Of a stretch of 64,000 nt of DNA, positions 1-8,877 are shown one piece after another. This DNA is from Gammaproteobacteria bacterium. Lineage in GTDB: Bacteria > Pseudomonadota > Gammaproteobacteria > Competibacterales > Competibacteraceae. A program made the translations under genes and the position numbers. Each line of letters opens with the position of its first letter. Position 1 is the first letter of the stretch. The notes beneath the pieces were generated by a model. It was not told the DNA's origin. It did no database searches and worked only from the letters and a program-made list of their open reading frames with translations. The stretch spans positions 29,727 through 93,726 of the forward strand of contig JACKNE010000016.1 of the NCBI GenBank assembly GCA_024235035.1, written 5' to 3'.

Positions 1-460
1 GGAAGTCAAGAGTAAAGAGGGCGGCAAGAGCGTTGGCGAGGTGCTGATGGAAGTTGAGCCGGAGGACCTGATCAAATATGGTCTGATCCCGGAATTTGTT
101 GGCCGGTTGCCGGTTGTGGCGACCCTGACCGAATTGGATGAGCATGCCCTGGTGCGCATTCTGACCGAGCCCAAGAATGCCATTACTAAACAATTCAAGA
201 AATTGTTTGAGATGGAGGGCAGTGAATTGGAGCTGCGCGATGATGCGCTAAAGGCCATAGCACACCGAGCTATGGAACGTAAGACCGGGGCGCGAGGTCT
301 TAGAACTATTCTGGAGCATATTTTGCTGGATACGATGTACGATTTACCCAGCATGCAAGATGTTCACAAGGTGGTGATTGACGATACCGTGGTGGAAGGC
401 CGTGCTAAACCTTATTTCATCTATGAAAATGTTGAGCGGCGTGTTGCTAGCCACGACTGA
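1..460 (+). CDS. clpX: ClpX, ATP-dependent Clp protease ATPase subunit (C-terminal part)
   Basis: This is the 3' part of ClpX, the AAA+ unfoldase that feeds substrates to ClpP. The reading frame is open from base 2, so the gene begins outside the window. Visible are the segment around VEPEDLIKYGLIPEFVGRLP, which includes the sensor-2-side GLIPEFVGR motif, and the C-terminal small domain with RKTGARGLRTILE, the sensor 2 arginine region. The order clpX then lon, both on the plus strand, is the classic gammaproteobacterial arrangement and supports the call. The protein ends normally, followed by a strong inverted repeat. Very sure. Confidence 0.97.
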   Translation, partial: EVKSKEGGKSVGEVLMEVEPEDLIKYGLIPEFVGRLPVVATLTELDEHALVRILTEPKNAITKQFKKLFEMEGSELELRDDALKAIAHRAMERKTGARGLRTILEHILLDTMYDLPSMQDVHKVVIDDTVVEGRAKPYFIYENVERRVASHD

Positions 461-530
461 TTCTGCCAGTTGATGTTATCGCAGTGGTACAAATGATCTT
501 TAGAATGTCCTAGGTGGTTTCCTTAAATAA

Positions 531-573
531 AAACTCTCGGTGGGACGAGCATAGCCCGTCCCACCGAGAGTTT
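531..573. terminator. Perfect 17-bp inverted repeat downstream of clpX
   Basis: Arms at 531-547 and 557-573 are perfectly complementary, with a 9-base loop. The outer bases are AAA on the left and TTT on the right, so it could terminate transcription on either strand. No long T-run follows, so it may instead be a REP-like palindrome; its GGGACG...CGTCCC core resembles repeats common between genes in environmental proteobacteria. Confidence 0.6.
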
Positions 574-862
574 GATGGATATCACCTTTTTCGGAAATCG
601 TCTGAGGGCAAAGTTAGAGATTGTTAAATTGTTATCGTGGGACAGGTTTTCAGCCAGTCTGACTCGCGAGCATGGCTTTATCAAAGAATCGCTTATTCCA
701 ATCAGCTTGGCAGGCTAATGCACTCCAGATCGTAATCTTGTGTTGAAGATCATCAGTGCTGTCGCTTTTTCCAGGTGACCACTGTGCCAAATTGACATCA
801 CCCATGATCGATGGCCGTGGCCAGTTTAGCGGCCCGGTTAACCGCACCAGGAACAGCCCGCC
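574..862. other. lon upstream region, no gene seen
   Basis: About 290 bases between the clpX-side palindrome and lon. I see no convincing ORF on either strand; the minus-strand ORF here overlaps the lon start and has no recognisable features. It presumably holds the lon promoter, but I could not identify a clear sigma-70 or heat-shock box. Confidence 0.5.
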
Positions 863-3307
863 ATGAAGCAGAACACTACGTTTGATCATTTGCCTAGTCA
901 TGTGTTGATGCCGGTTTTACCGCTTCGCGATGTGGTCATCTATCCACATATGGTGATCCCACTGTTCGTCGGTCGCGAGAAATCTATTCATGCTCTCGAT
1001 CTGGCAATGCAGAGCAATAAACGCATCGTTTTGGTTGCGCAGCGCGGGGCAGAGGTGGACGATCCAGGAATCGATGATTTATACGACATTGGCACTCTGT
1101 CGAATATCTTGCAATTACTGCGATTGCCAGACGGTACGGTCAAGGTCTTGGTAGAAGGTAGCCAGCGGGTATGCATCCATCGTTTCACTGAGACTCAATC
1201 TTGCTTCATTGCCAACATATCGCTGTTGGAGCCGATATCTGAGGAAGGTGAATCACAGGAAGCGCAAGCGTTGGTGCGCTCGCTGCTCGGTACCTTTGAT
1301 CAGTACGTCAAGCTCAATAAGAAAATCCCTGGCGAAGTACTGACCTCGATTTCTGGTATCGACGATCCAGGTCGGCTAGCGGATACTATCGCCGCTCACA
1401 TGACGCTTAAGCTCGACGAAAAACAAAAAATTTTAGAAATTCAAGATCTGCGTGAGCGTCTCGAATGCCTGTTAGCCCTGATCGAGGGCGAAATCGACAT
1501 TCTGCAAGTCGAGAAGCGTATCCGTTCGCGAGTGAAGCAGCAAATGGAAAAAACCCAGCGCGAGTACTATCTGAATGAGCAGATGAAAGCTATTCAGAAG
1601 GAACTTGGTGATCTGGAGGATGTGCCTAATGAAATTGAGGATCTCGCCCAACGGATTGAAAAAGCTGGAATGCCCAAGGAAGCTAAGGCCAAGGCGCAGA
1701 CTGAGCTGAATAAGCTGAAGATGATGTCGCCTATGTCCGCCGAGGCGACCGTAGTGCGCAACTATGTGGACTGGTTGGTCAGCGTACCCTGGAAAAAGCG
1801 CACTAAAATTCATCAGAATCTAGTCGCTGCCGAAGGTATCCTGGAAGCCGATCACTATGATCTGGAGAAAGTCAAGGAACGGATTCTCGAGTATCTAGCC
1901 GTGCAGCAGAGGGCGCGCAAGCTCAAAGGGCCGATTCTCTGTTTGGTGGGGCCGCCTGGGGTGGGTAAGACCTCGCTGGGGCGGTCTATCGCCCGTGCCA
2001 CCAACCGGAAATTTGTGCGGATGTCATTGGGTGGGGTGCGTGATGAGGCGGAAATTCGTGGTCATCGTCGCACCTATATTGGCTCGCTGCCAGGTAAGAT
2101 TATCCAGAACCTAGTCAAGGTTGAAGTGCGTAACCCGCTGTTCCTGTTCGACGAGATTGACAAGATGTCAATGGATTTTCGCGGCGATCCGTCATCGGCA
2201 TTGTTGGAGGTTCTTGATCCTGAACAGAACAATACCTTCAGCGACCACTATATGGAGGTCGATTTTGATCTGTCGGATGTGATGTTTGTCGCAACCGCCA
2301 ATTCGCTGAGCATCCCGCCGCCACTATTGGATCGCATGGAGGTCATTCGCATTCCGGGTTATACCGAAGACGAGAAACTCAATATCGCTTCGCGCTATCT
2401 GGTCGCCAAACAGATGACCAATCATGGTTTGAAGAAGGGTGAGTTGGAGATTACCGGGGATGCTGTCCTCGATATCATCCGCTTCTATACCCGAGAAGCT
2501 GGAGTGCGGAATCTGGAGCGAGAAATCGCTAAGATCTGTCGCAAGGTAGTTAAAGAAATTACCTTGAAGCCGGTCGAGAACATCATCACTGTCACACCCA
2601 GTGGATTGGAAAAATATCTAGGTGTACGACGATTCCGCTACGGTCTGGCTGAAGAGCAAGACCAGATTGGGCAGGTGACCGGACTGGCCTGGACCGAGGT
2701 AGGTGGTGAACTGCTGAGTATTGAAGCGGCCCTAGTGCCCGGCAAGGGCAAGCTGATCCATACCGGCCAATTGGGTGAAGTCATGCAGGAATCCATTCAG
2801 GCGGCGATGACCGTGGTCCGTAGTCGCGTTGAAGCGCTTGGCGTCGATCCGGAGTTCTATCAGAAGCTTGATGTGCATATTCATGTTCCGGAAGGCGCGA
2901 CGCCAAAAGATGGCCCAAGTGCTGGTATCGGCATGTGTACAGCGCTGATCTCGGTGCTCACTCGCATCCCGGTGCATGCCAATGTGGCGATGACTGGTGA
3001 AATCACCTTGCGCGGCGAGGTGTTGCCAATTGGCGGTTTGAAAGAGAAATTGCTGGCGGCTCATCGAGGCAGCATTTCGACCGTGGTGATTCCCGAGGAG
3101 AACCGCAAGGATCTGACCGAGATTCCGGCCAATATCCTGGCCAAGCTGGACGTGCGCCCGGTGCGCTGGATCGACCAGGTGTTGGAAATTGCCCTGCAGA
3201 CGCTGCCACAACCCTGTTCCCAGGGGACAACTGAATCAGGGGAGCCTGCAACACCGGAATCTGCAGTCAAAACAAGCAATGCACTGGAGGGAGTACGTGC
3301 TCATTGA
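863..3307 (+). CDS. lon: Lon ATP-dependent serine protease
   Basis: Cytoplasmic AAA+ protease that degrades misfolded and regulatory proteins. The 814-residue product has the expected order: an N-terminal LON substrate-binding domain (about 15-210, LRDVVIYPHMVIPLFVGR), a coiled-coil middle, the AAA+ module with Walker A GPPGVGKT at 363-370 and Walker B FLFDEIDK, and the C-terminal protease domain. The catalytic Ser686 lies in KDGPSAG and Lys729 in GGLKEKLL, matching Ser679/Lys722 of E. coli with a 7-residue offset. The tail after about residue 785 is longer than in E. coli and low in complexity. It lies between clpX and hupB, as in enterobacteria. The ATG is preceded by an AG-rich stretch (CAGGAACAG) at reasonable distance. 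Confidence 0.98.
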   Translation: MKQNTTFDHLPSHVLMPVLPLRDVVIYPHMVIPLFVGREKSIHALDLAMQSNKRIVLVAQRGAEVDDPGIDDLYDIGTLSNILQLLRLPDGTVKVLVEGSQRVCIHRFTETQSCFIANISLLEPISEEGESQEAQALVRSLLGTFDQYVKLNKKIPGEVLTSISGIDDPGRLADTIAAHMTLKLDEKQKILEIQDLRERLECLLALIEGEIDILQVEKRIRSRVKQQMEKTQREYYLNEQMKAIQKELGDLEDVPNEIEDLAQRIEKAGMPKEAKAKAQTELNKLKMMSPMSAEATVVRNYVDWLVSVPWKKRTKIHQNLVAAEGILEADHYDLEKVKERILEYLAVQQRARKLKGPILCLVGPPGVGKTSLGRSIARATNRKFVRMSLGGVRDEAEIRGHRRTYIGSLPGKIIQNLVKVEVRNPLFLFDEIDKMSMDFRGDPSSALLEVLDPEQNNTFSDHYMEVDFDLSDVMFVATANSLSIPPPLLDRMEVIRIPGYTEDEKLNIASRYLVAKQMTNHGLKKGELEITGDAVLDIIRFYTREAGVRNLEREIAKICRKVVKEITLKPVENIITVTPSGLEKYLGVRRFRYGLAEEQDQIGQVTGLAWTEVGGELLSIEAALVPGKGKLIHTGQLGEVMQESIQAAMTVVRSRVEALGVDPEFYQKLDVHIHVPEGATPKDGPSAGIGMCTALISVLTRIPVHANVAMTGEITLRGEVLPIGGLKEKLLAAHRGSISTVVIPEENRKDLTEIPANILAKLDVRPVRWIDQVLEIALQTLPQPCSQGTTESGEPATPESAVKTSNALEGVRAH

Positions 3308-3414
3308 GGCGGCTGGAGAATGTTTCCGTGCGCTAATTGACACTGCTTTAAACGCCCTGTTATAAGGCGCTTTCTTGTTGTACTTGCCGGCGCGCTGATT
3401 TCTTTAATCCTGCG

Positions 3415-3431
3415 GCGCGGCGGTGCCGCGC
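3415..3431 (+). other. GC hairpin in the hupB 5' region
   Basis: GCGCGGC (3415-3421), loop GGT, GCCGCGC (3425-3431) form a perfect 7-bp stem about 32 bases ahead of the hupB start codon. No T-run follows, so it is not a clear lon terminator. It could stabilise or regulate the hupB leader; the function is unknown. Confidence 0.4.
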
Positions 3432-3463
3432 TGAACAACAGATAACACTGCAAAGGAAAGAAT

Positions 3464-3736
3464 ATGAACAAAACTGAACTGATCGAGGCTGTTGCCCAGG
3501 CATCCGACTTGTCCAAAGCAGCGGCAGGTAAGGCGATTGACGCCGTACTAGATGCCATCAGCAAGGCCCTCAAGGGGGGAGACACTGTGGTGCTGACCGG
3601 CTTTGGTACATTTTCGATACGGGAGCGTCCGGCGCGGACCGGCCATAATCCGAAAACCGGTGAAGCCATGGAGATCAAAGCCAGCAAAGCGCCGGTTTTT
3701 AAGGCTGGCAAAACGTTCAAGGATACAGTAAAGTAG
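3464..3736 (+). CDS. hupB: DNA-binding protein HU (beta type)
   Basis: A 90-residue histone-like protein that bends DNA and compacts the nucleoid as a dimer. The whole length matches HU: N-terminal MNKTELIEAVA, the dimerisation helices, and the DNA-binding arm with GFGTFSIRERPARTGHNPKTG, then ending KAGKTFKDTVK. AAGGA at 3453-3457 lies 6 bases before the ATG. Location directly after lon is the hupB position in gammaproteobacteria. The tRNA gene cluster follows after 16 bases. Confidence 0.97.
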   Translation: MNKTELIEAVAQASDLSKAAAGKAIDAVLDAISKALKGGDTVVLTGFGTFSIRERPARTGHNPKTGEAMEIKASKAPVFKAGKTFKDTVK

Positions 3737-3752
3737 TCGTTCTTTATTTTAA

Positions 3753-3828
3753 GGGTGCTTAGCTCAGTTGGGAGAGCATCGCCCTTACAAGGCGAGGGTC
3801 GGGGGTTCAAGCCCCTCAGCACCCACCA
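3753..3828 (+). tRNA. tRNA-Val (anticodon TAC)
   Basis: A 76-base cloverleaf with encoded CCA. The acceptor stem pairs GGGTGCT (3753-3759) with AGCACCC (3818-3824), discriminator A. The anticodon stem 3779-3783/3791-3795 encloses loop CTTACAA, giving anticodon TAC (valine). The T arm contains GGTTCAAGCC. Confidence 0.97.
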
Positions 3829-3841
3829 CAGTTTAGAATTC

Positions 3842-3918
3842 GGAGCGGTAGTTCAGTCGGTTAGAATACCGGCCTGTCACGCCGGGGGTCGCGGGTTCGA
3901 GTCCCGTCCGCTCCGCCA
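3842..3918 (+). tRNA. tRNA-Asp (anticodon GTC), copy 1
   Basis: A 77-base tRNA with encoded CCA. Acceptor GGAGCGG pairs with CCGCTCC, discriminator G. The anticodon loop CTGTCAC gives GTC (aspartate). It follows tRNA-Val by 13 bases and is identical to the second copy downstream. Confidence 0.97.
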
Positions 3919-3973
3919 ATTTTTGAATTGAGCCTCCCTTTATTCAGGTTGGCCATGGCCAAGTTTTCAGTTT

Positions 3974-4050
3974 GGAGCGGTAGTTCAGTCGGTTAGAATA
4001 CCGGCCTGTCACGCCGGGGGTCGCGGGTTCGAGTCCCGTCCGCTCCGCCA
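3974..4050 (+). tRNA. tRNA-Asp (anticodon GTC), copy 2
   Basis: Base-for-base identical to the copy at 3842, 55 bases downstream of it. The spacer differs, so the duplication covers little more than the tRNA. It is closed by a strong terminator at 4058, which suggests one Val-Asp-Asp transcript. Confidence 0.97.
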
Positions 4051-4057
4051 ACTCCTA

Positions 4058-4082
4058 GGGGTGTCGCTTAGACACCCCTTTT
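4058..4082 (+). terminator. Rho-independent terminator of the tRNA operon
   Basis: GGGGTGTC (4058-4065), loop GCTTA, GACACCCC (4071-4078), then TTTT. A textbook intrinsic terminator 7 bases after the last tRNA. Confidence 0.93.
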
Positions 4083-4172
4083 GCGTGCATTTACTACATC
4101 TTTCATTTCTCTATGGTGGCTATTTTACTCCCTATTTCCTTCCAGTGATCCGACCTGAAACTGGGTACCGCT

Positions 4173-6098
4173 ATGCTATTACAGAAAATCCGCGATCATG
4201 CTCAAGGCTGGTTCGCCTATACGATCATCGGTTTGTTGACCATTCCGTTCGCGGTATGGGGCATTAATTATTATTTCGAAGGTGGTGGGCCGATGGATGC
4301 TGCCATCATCGGCGATGGGAAGATTTCCTTGCAGGAATATCAACGCGCCTATCAGCAACAACGGCAGCGTTTACAGGCGATGATGGGCGATAGCCTGAAC
4401 CAGTCTTTGCTAGAAGGATCAGGGCTGAAACAAGATGTATTACGGCAACTGATCGACGAGCGAGTACTGACTCAGTTAGCTCGTGATCAACGCCTGCGGG
4501 TCGGCGACCAGCAGCTGCACGATGCCCTGCTAGCATTGCCGATCTTCCAGCAAAATGGTGGTTTTAACAAAGAATTATATGAGCGGTTGCTGCGCAATCA
4601 AGGATATACCATAGCAACCTTCGAGGAGGGCTTACGGCTGTCATTGGCGACGGAGCAATTGCGCGCTGGTGTCGTAGCCTCGGCCCTGGCGACGCCAGCG
4701 GAACTTGAGAAGATCATTGCTCTGCTTAAGCAGCAGCGGGAAGTACAGTATCTGGTATTACCATTGGCCCAGTATGCGGCCAAGATTAATGTTGCAGAAA
4801 GTGCGATACAGGATTATTTCGAGAAACATCGGGAGCGCTTTGTCCATCCTGAGCAGGTGCAGGTGCAATTTCTCGAACTAAAGCTGTCGGGAATTGCTGA
4901 GCAGATCACTGTCAGCGAGGACGAATTAAAAGCGGCTTATGAAACGCAGATTGACCGCTATGGCCGCCCCGAAGAGCGCTCGGCCTCCCACATTCTGGTC
5001 AAGTTGTCGCCGACTGCGACCCAGGAGGAGGTGAAGCAGGTGGAAGTAGAGGCGCAGCGGATTGCCGATGAAATTCGCTCTGGGACCAAGAGTTTCGATC
5101 AAGCCTTGGCTGAGGCCCAAGCTGAAGCTTCTTCTGGCAAGCTAGAAGGGGGGGGGCTGGGGGTCATCAGCAAGGGCATGTTTGACAGTCCTGCATTCGA
5201 AGATGCCTTGTATGCGTTGGAGAAACCCGGTGACGTGAGCGAACCGGTGCGGATGCCATCTGGTTTTCACATCATTCGACTGGATCAGCTGACTCCAGCC
5301 CAAGTGAAATCCTTTGCGGAAGTGCGCGAGAGCCTCGCTCAGGAGTTGCGCCAACAACAGGCTGAGAACCGTTTCTACGAGATTACCCAGATGTTGGCCA
5401 ATCTGAGCTACGAACATCCAGATAGTTTGGAACCGGCGGCGAAAACGCTGGAGGCGCCGATTCAGGAGAGTGGTTGGTTCGATCGTCAGGGAGGAGAGGG
5501 GATTGCTAAACAGCCTAAGGTGATCGAGGCTGCTTTCAGCGAGGATGTCCTTAAGCGCGGCATCAATAGCGAACCGCTCGAATTGGAGCCAGGCCATGTG
5601 GTGGTGTTGCGGGTCAAGGAGCATAAGGAAGCTACGCCACGCACGTTGGAGGAATCCCACGATGAGATCGTCGCAATATTACGCGAGCAGCAAGCCCGGG
5701 AAGCCTTGGCCAAGGACATCGAGACCTTGAAAAAGCGGGCGATCCAGGGCGAGCACTTGCAAACCCTGGCGCGGGAATTTGGTGGAGATTTCAAGAATGC
5801 CGGTCTGGTCGGTCGCGATACGCCGTCGATGGACAACACCGTGCTGGCAGCCGCTTTCCGCTTGCCACAACCGGAGACTGGCCAGGTAGCGCTAGGTTTG
5901 GCCACTTTGGCTAACGGCGATCAGGTGGTGCTGGAAGTATTGCGGGTGGTGTCTGGCGCGCCCGATGCGGTATCCGAAGACGAGCGCAAGACATTGGCGC
6001 AGCAGTTGGCGCAACAAACCGGTTCCGAGCAGTTCAACGGTCTGCTGGATAGTGTGAGGGCCAAGACCAAGATTGTGACGTACAACGACCGACTATAG
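4173..6098 (+). CDS. ppiD: Peptidyl-prolyl cis-trans isomerase D (periplasmic folding factor)
   Basis: Inner-membrane-anchored periplasmic chaperone that helps newly exported outer-membrane proteins. The 641-residue length fits PpiD. Residues 1-35 give a short cytoplasmic N-terminus and one membrane segment (FAYTIIGLLTIPFAVWGINY), typical of PpiD. A SurA-N-like region follows (about 36-190, with the characteristic LIDERVLTQLARDQ). The parvulin domain spans about 265-370 (SASHILVK ... GGGLGVISKGMFDSPAFEDA ... SGFHIIRL). The C-terminal third is a second PpiD-type region. Position after lon-hupB agrees with E. coli. Closest alternative, SurA, lacks the membrane anchor. Confidence 0.93.
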   Translation: MLLQKIRDHAQGWFAYTIIGLLTIPFAVWGINYYFEGGGPMDAAIIGDGKISLQEYQRAYQQQRQRLQAMMGDSLNQSLLEGSGLKQDVLRQLIDERVLTQLARDQRLRVGDQQLHDALLALPIFQQNGGFNKELYERLLRNQGYTIATFEEGLRLSLATEQLRAGVVASALATPAELEKIIALLKQQREVQYLVLPLAQYAAKINVAESAIQDYFEKHRERFVHPEQVQVQFLELKLSGIAEQITVSEDELKAAYETQIDRYGRPEERSASHILVKLSPTATQEEVKQVEVEAQRIADEIRSGTKSFDQALAEAQAEASSGKLEGGGLGVISKGMFDSPAFEDALYALEKPGDVSEPVRMPSGFHIIRLDQLTPAQVKSFAEVRESLAQELRQQQAENRFYEITQMLANLSYEHPDSLEPAAKTLEAPIQESGWFDRQGGEGIAKQPKVIEAAFSEDVLKRGINSEPLELEPGHVVVLRVKEHKEATPRTLEESHDEIVAILREQQAREALAKDIETLKKRAIQGEHLQTLAREFGGDFKNAGLVGRDTPSMDNTVLAAAFRLPQPETGQVALGLATLANGDQVVLEVLRVVSGAPDAVSEDERKTLAQQLAQQTGSEQFNGLLDSVRAKTKIVTYNDRL

Positions 6099-6318
6099 TT
6101 CTCAAGGCTCAGAATCAAAGCAGTGCGATCGTTGCCAACATGATGCTTCACACGGTCGGTATCGCGAATCTCACTGCCGTTGACCGCCCCTCTTGATCAT
6201 CTGTTTTTGCACCTCGGCAGATAAACACGGTAGCGGCACTCCTAAATGAGTATCCGATGGTGAAGGGCGTGGGTAAGGATACCGTTTCGATCGTACCTAT
6301 GAAAATATATTGATGATA

Positions 6319-7590
6319 CTACTGAAATATCTTTTGGAGTTGCTGAGAGGTGTATGGTTTGAAAATACCTTCCTCAAAAAAATAGGGCTGTACAAAGTCA
6401 GAACCCTGATTGTCGCTAGTAAAATCTAATGCTAATCCACCGAGGTCGAAGGTCTTGCCTCTCACTGCAGCGAGGAAATTGGTCCGGGTGATGTCGCCTT
6501 TAATGTTGCGCATGATGACGAGAAACATTTTACCAACGATGTATCCTTCTAGTGAAGAACTATTAAGTTGATCACCTAAAATCTCTCGTGCCTCATTGAC
6601 AATCGGTAAAGATGAATCTATAGAAGGCACAACTTGCGTTAGAATAATATTTCCTAAGACTGTATAGTTTTTTACATCTTCTATAAAAGTATCAACTTCA
6701 AGCTGAGACGTTACGCTAAATATCCATTTTTCTTGCTTGTAGTTAGCATAGCCTATAAAACTGCTAGTAGGCATATTTCCACCACCCAATAGCATCACTA
6801 AACGACACTTGGTGTGAGCGGTTTCCTCCCATTTCTTCAAAGATTCATATCCGGGGCGCGCCAATTTCTGTGTATGCCGCTCGAAAAATCCGACCGGACC
6901 GATACCGTTACGCTTAGAGTCCCCATCTGGAAGAGCAATAATTTCGTTTATCTTGAGAACAATTTCAGCTGTATTCGGTTGTTTTTCCAATGCAGCCTTA
7001 AACATCTTTAAATTACCGATACCCCCAGCATCATTAGGGGTGTAAACACAAATCTCTTTCGGTTTCACGCCGGCAGAAAGTGCAGTTTTTAATACCAATT
7101 CTGCTTCTTGTCCAAAACTTGGTCTGAAGTTGATAATATCGCCGATACCAGGACGTAAAAAATCGACGCCGATAGGAAAACCAACTGCAGGAACTTTATT
7201 TTCCGCTAGCAATGGTAATTCTGCTTTGACTGTAGGACCACCAGTATTAGCGATCATAACGAATGTGCCTTGCTCAATCAGTTTTTTTAAGCCTTCAACC
7301 GATTTTTGAGGATTATAGGAATCGTTAAAGACGGCCAGCTCAATGGTACGGCCTTCAATTTTTTCGTTTTTAAATGCATTTTCAAGACCTAACTTGATCG
7401 CTTGACTACGCATTTGGGTCTCGTCATCTAAATCCATGATCGAACCGACCCGAATAGAGGTAGGTGTGACGCCATTGCGTTGAGTATCTGCGCTATGGCA
7501 GATCTGGCTTGAAGTAATCAAGCATAAAAAACTAGTAACTATCATAAGAATATATTTTCTATATAAATATCTATTATTTTTAGTATACAT
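6319..7590 (-). CDS. Periplasmic substrate-binding protein, branched-chain amino acid type
   Basis: A 423-residue type I periplasmic binding protein of the LivJ/LivK (Peripla_BP_6) kind. The N-terminus carries a signal peptide (KYILMIVTSFLCLITSS then a cleavage region near CHSADTQ). The mature part opens with TSIRVGSIMDL, and continues with the AIKLGLENAFKNEKIEGRTIEL and VMIANTGGPTVKAELPLL stretches expected of the fold. No permease or ATPase genes adjoin it, so it may serve a sensor kinase rather than a transporter. The gene is clearly richer in A and T than its neighbours and is flanked by a kinase remnant, suggesting transfer. Confidence 0.78.
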   Translation of the reverse strand: MYTKNNRYLYRKYILMIVTSFLCLITSSQICHSADTQRNGVTPTSIRVGSIMDLDDETQMRSQAIKLGLENAFKNEKIEGRTIELAVFNDSYNPQKSVEGLKKLIEQGTFVMIANTGGPTVKAELPLLAENKVPAVGFPIGVDFLRPGIGDIINFRPSFGQEAELVLKTALSAGVKPKEICVYTPNDAGGIGNLKMFKAALEKQPNTAEIVLKINEIIALPDGDSKRNGIGPVGFFERHTQKLARPGYESLKKWEETAHTKCRLVMLLGGGNMPTSSFIGYANYKQEKWIFSVTSQLEVDTFIEDVKNYTVLGNIILTQVVPSIDSSLPIVNEAREILGDQLNSSSLEGYIVGKMFLVIMRNIKGDITRTNFLAAVRGKTFDLGGLALDFTSDNQGSDFVQPYFFEEGIFKPYTSQQLQKIFQ

Positions 7591-7669
7591 AACTACCGAT
7601 TCCTATGTGATTGATAGGCCTTTGAAAAGGAGCTGGTTTTGGGTGATACAGGCTATTCTTTGAAAAGTA

Positions 7670-7969
7670 GTGCAGGCTAGCCTCCAAGCGATAAAAGAGA
7701 AGGCGCTAGTGCATCGTTTGCGGCTGACCGCTGCATTGACCGAAGATCTTGACGATGTGTGGCTGGATAGGCGCAAAGTCAAGCAGATTCTCCACAATCT
7801 ATTGTCGGATGCTGTGAAATTCAGGGTTGTTGGGGTTGGTTATGGTACGGGCGTTTGGCTTAACTGCACAGAGGGGACAGTAGCGCTGCACAGCGAGCCG
7901 GGTAAGGATTCGACATTTGCCGTGTGGCGATTGCCCGCGCCGTCGCCACCGAATCCGCATTCGAATTAG
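7670..7969 (+). pseudogene. Remnant of a sensor histidine kinase
   Basis: The 99-codon frame begins inside what looks like the end of a HisKA region and reads LDRRKVKQILHNLLSDAVKF, the N box of a HATPase_c domain. It then jumps, after an unrelated stretch, to SEPGKDSTFAVWRLP, the extreme C-terminal end of such domains. The central ATP lid (G1 box) is missing, so the encoded protein cannot be an active kinase. No start codon with a convincing ribosome site is present. I read it as an internally deleted, truncated gene left from a two-component locus that may have included the adjacent binding protein. Confidence 0.65.
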
Positions 7970-8025
7970 CGGTCAAAGAAGTACCAGACGCCACACCCTT
8001 GATATTCGGTTACCCAGTGCAGCGC

Positions 8026-8811
8026 TTACTCCATCGCCCCCAATGCGACCGTATTAAAACCGCCATCGACATAGACGATCTCGCCGGTAATGCCGGAGGC
8101 CAGATCGGAGCACAGAAATGCGGCGGTATTGCCGACCTCTTCGATAGTCACGCATTTGCGTAACGGGGCGATGTGCTCGAAGGTGTCCAGCATCTTGCGA
8201 AAATTCTTGATGCCGGAAGCCGCTAGGGTGCGGATCGGTCCGGCGGAGATCGCATTGACCCGGATGCCCTCCGGCCCTAACGTTTGCGCCAGATAGCGAA
8301 CATTCGCGTCCAAGCTAGCCTTGGCTAAACCCATGACGTTGTAGTTCGGCACCGCCCGCGCACCGCCCAGATAGGTCATGGTGATCAGCGCTCCCCGCCG
8401 GTCTTTCATCAATGGTCGGGCTGCTTTGGCCAGCGCCGCAAAGCTATAAGAGCTGATCTCGTGAGCGATACGAAAATTCTCACGGCTGATCCCTTCCAGA
8501 AAATCGCCTTCCAGCGCTTCGCGCGGTGCGTAGGCGATGGAATGCACGATGATATCCAGCCCATCCCAATGTGGTTTGAGGGCTTCGAACAAGCCATCAA
8601 TGTCGGCGTCACGCTCTACATCACAGGGTAGAGTGATCGAACTGTTCAATTCGGCGGCCATTTTTTCGGCGCGAGGTTGCAGCTTGTCATTCTGATACGT
8701 CAAGGCGAGTTCGGCGCCCTCCCGGTGCATGGCCTGGGCAATGCCCCAAGCGATGGAACGGTTGCTGGCGACTCCCAGAATCAGGGCGCGTTTGCCGGCG
8801 AGAAAGCCCAT
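8026..8811 (-). CDS. fabI: Enoyl-[acyl-carrier-protein] reductase (NADH)
   Basis: Catalyses the last step of each fatty-acid elongation round. The 261-residue protein is a divergent short-chain dehydrogenase with the FabI nucleotide motif GVASNRSIAWGIAQAM, not the GxxxGxG of ordinary SDRs. The active site is Tyr157 and Lys164 in NYNVMGLAKASL, a Y-x6-K spacing specific for FabI. The substrate loop ISAGPIRTLAASGI follows. It stands alone and is divergent from the peptide-binding protein gene, with 66 bases between them that must hold both promoters. Very sure. Confidence 0.96.
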   Translation of the reverse strand: MGFLAGKRALILGVASNRSIAWGIAQAMHREGAELALTYQNDKLQPRAEKMAAELNSSITLPCDVERDADIDGLFEALKPHWDGLDIIVHSIAYAPREALEGDFLEGISRENFRIAHEISSYSFAALAKAARPLMKDRRGALITMTYLGGARAVPNYNVMGLAKASLDANVRYLAQTLGPEGIRVNAISAGPIRTLAASGIKNFRKMLDTFEHIAPLRKCVTIEEVGNTAAFLCSDLASGITGEIVYVDGGFNTVALGAME

Positions 8812-8877
8812 AATGAACTCCTGTGATGTTTAGCGATGATCTGAATTTGTTGAGTCGACGAACTGTAAAGGATAGAC

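Noticed and set aside
650..901. Minus-strand 83-codon ORF before lon
   Set aside because: It overlaps the lon start, has no domain or ribosome site, and its sequence looks non-coding.
3301..3822. Minus-strand 173-codon ORF across hupB and tRNA-Val
   Set aside because: Antisense shadow of hupB and a tRNA gene.
6099..6318. Possible transposase remnant after ppiD
   Set aside because: Short fragments of open frame but no recognisable transposase motif on either strand.
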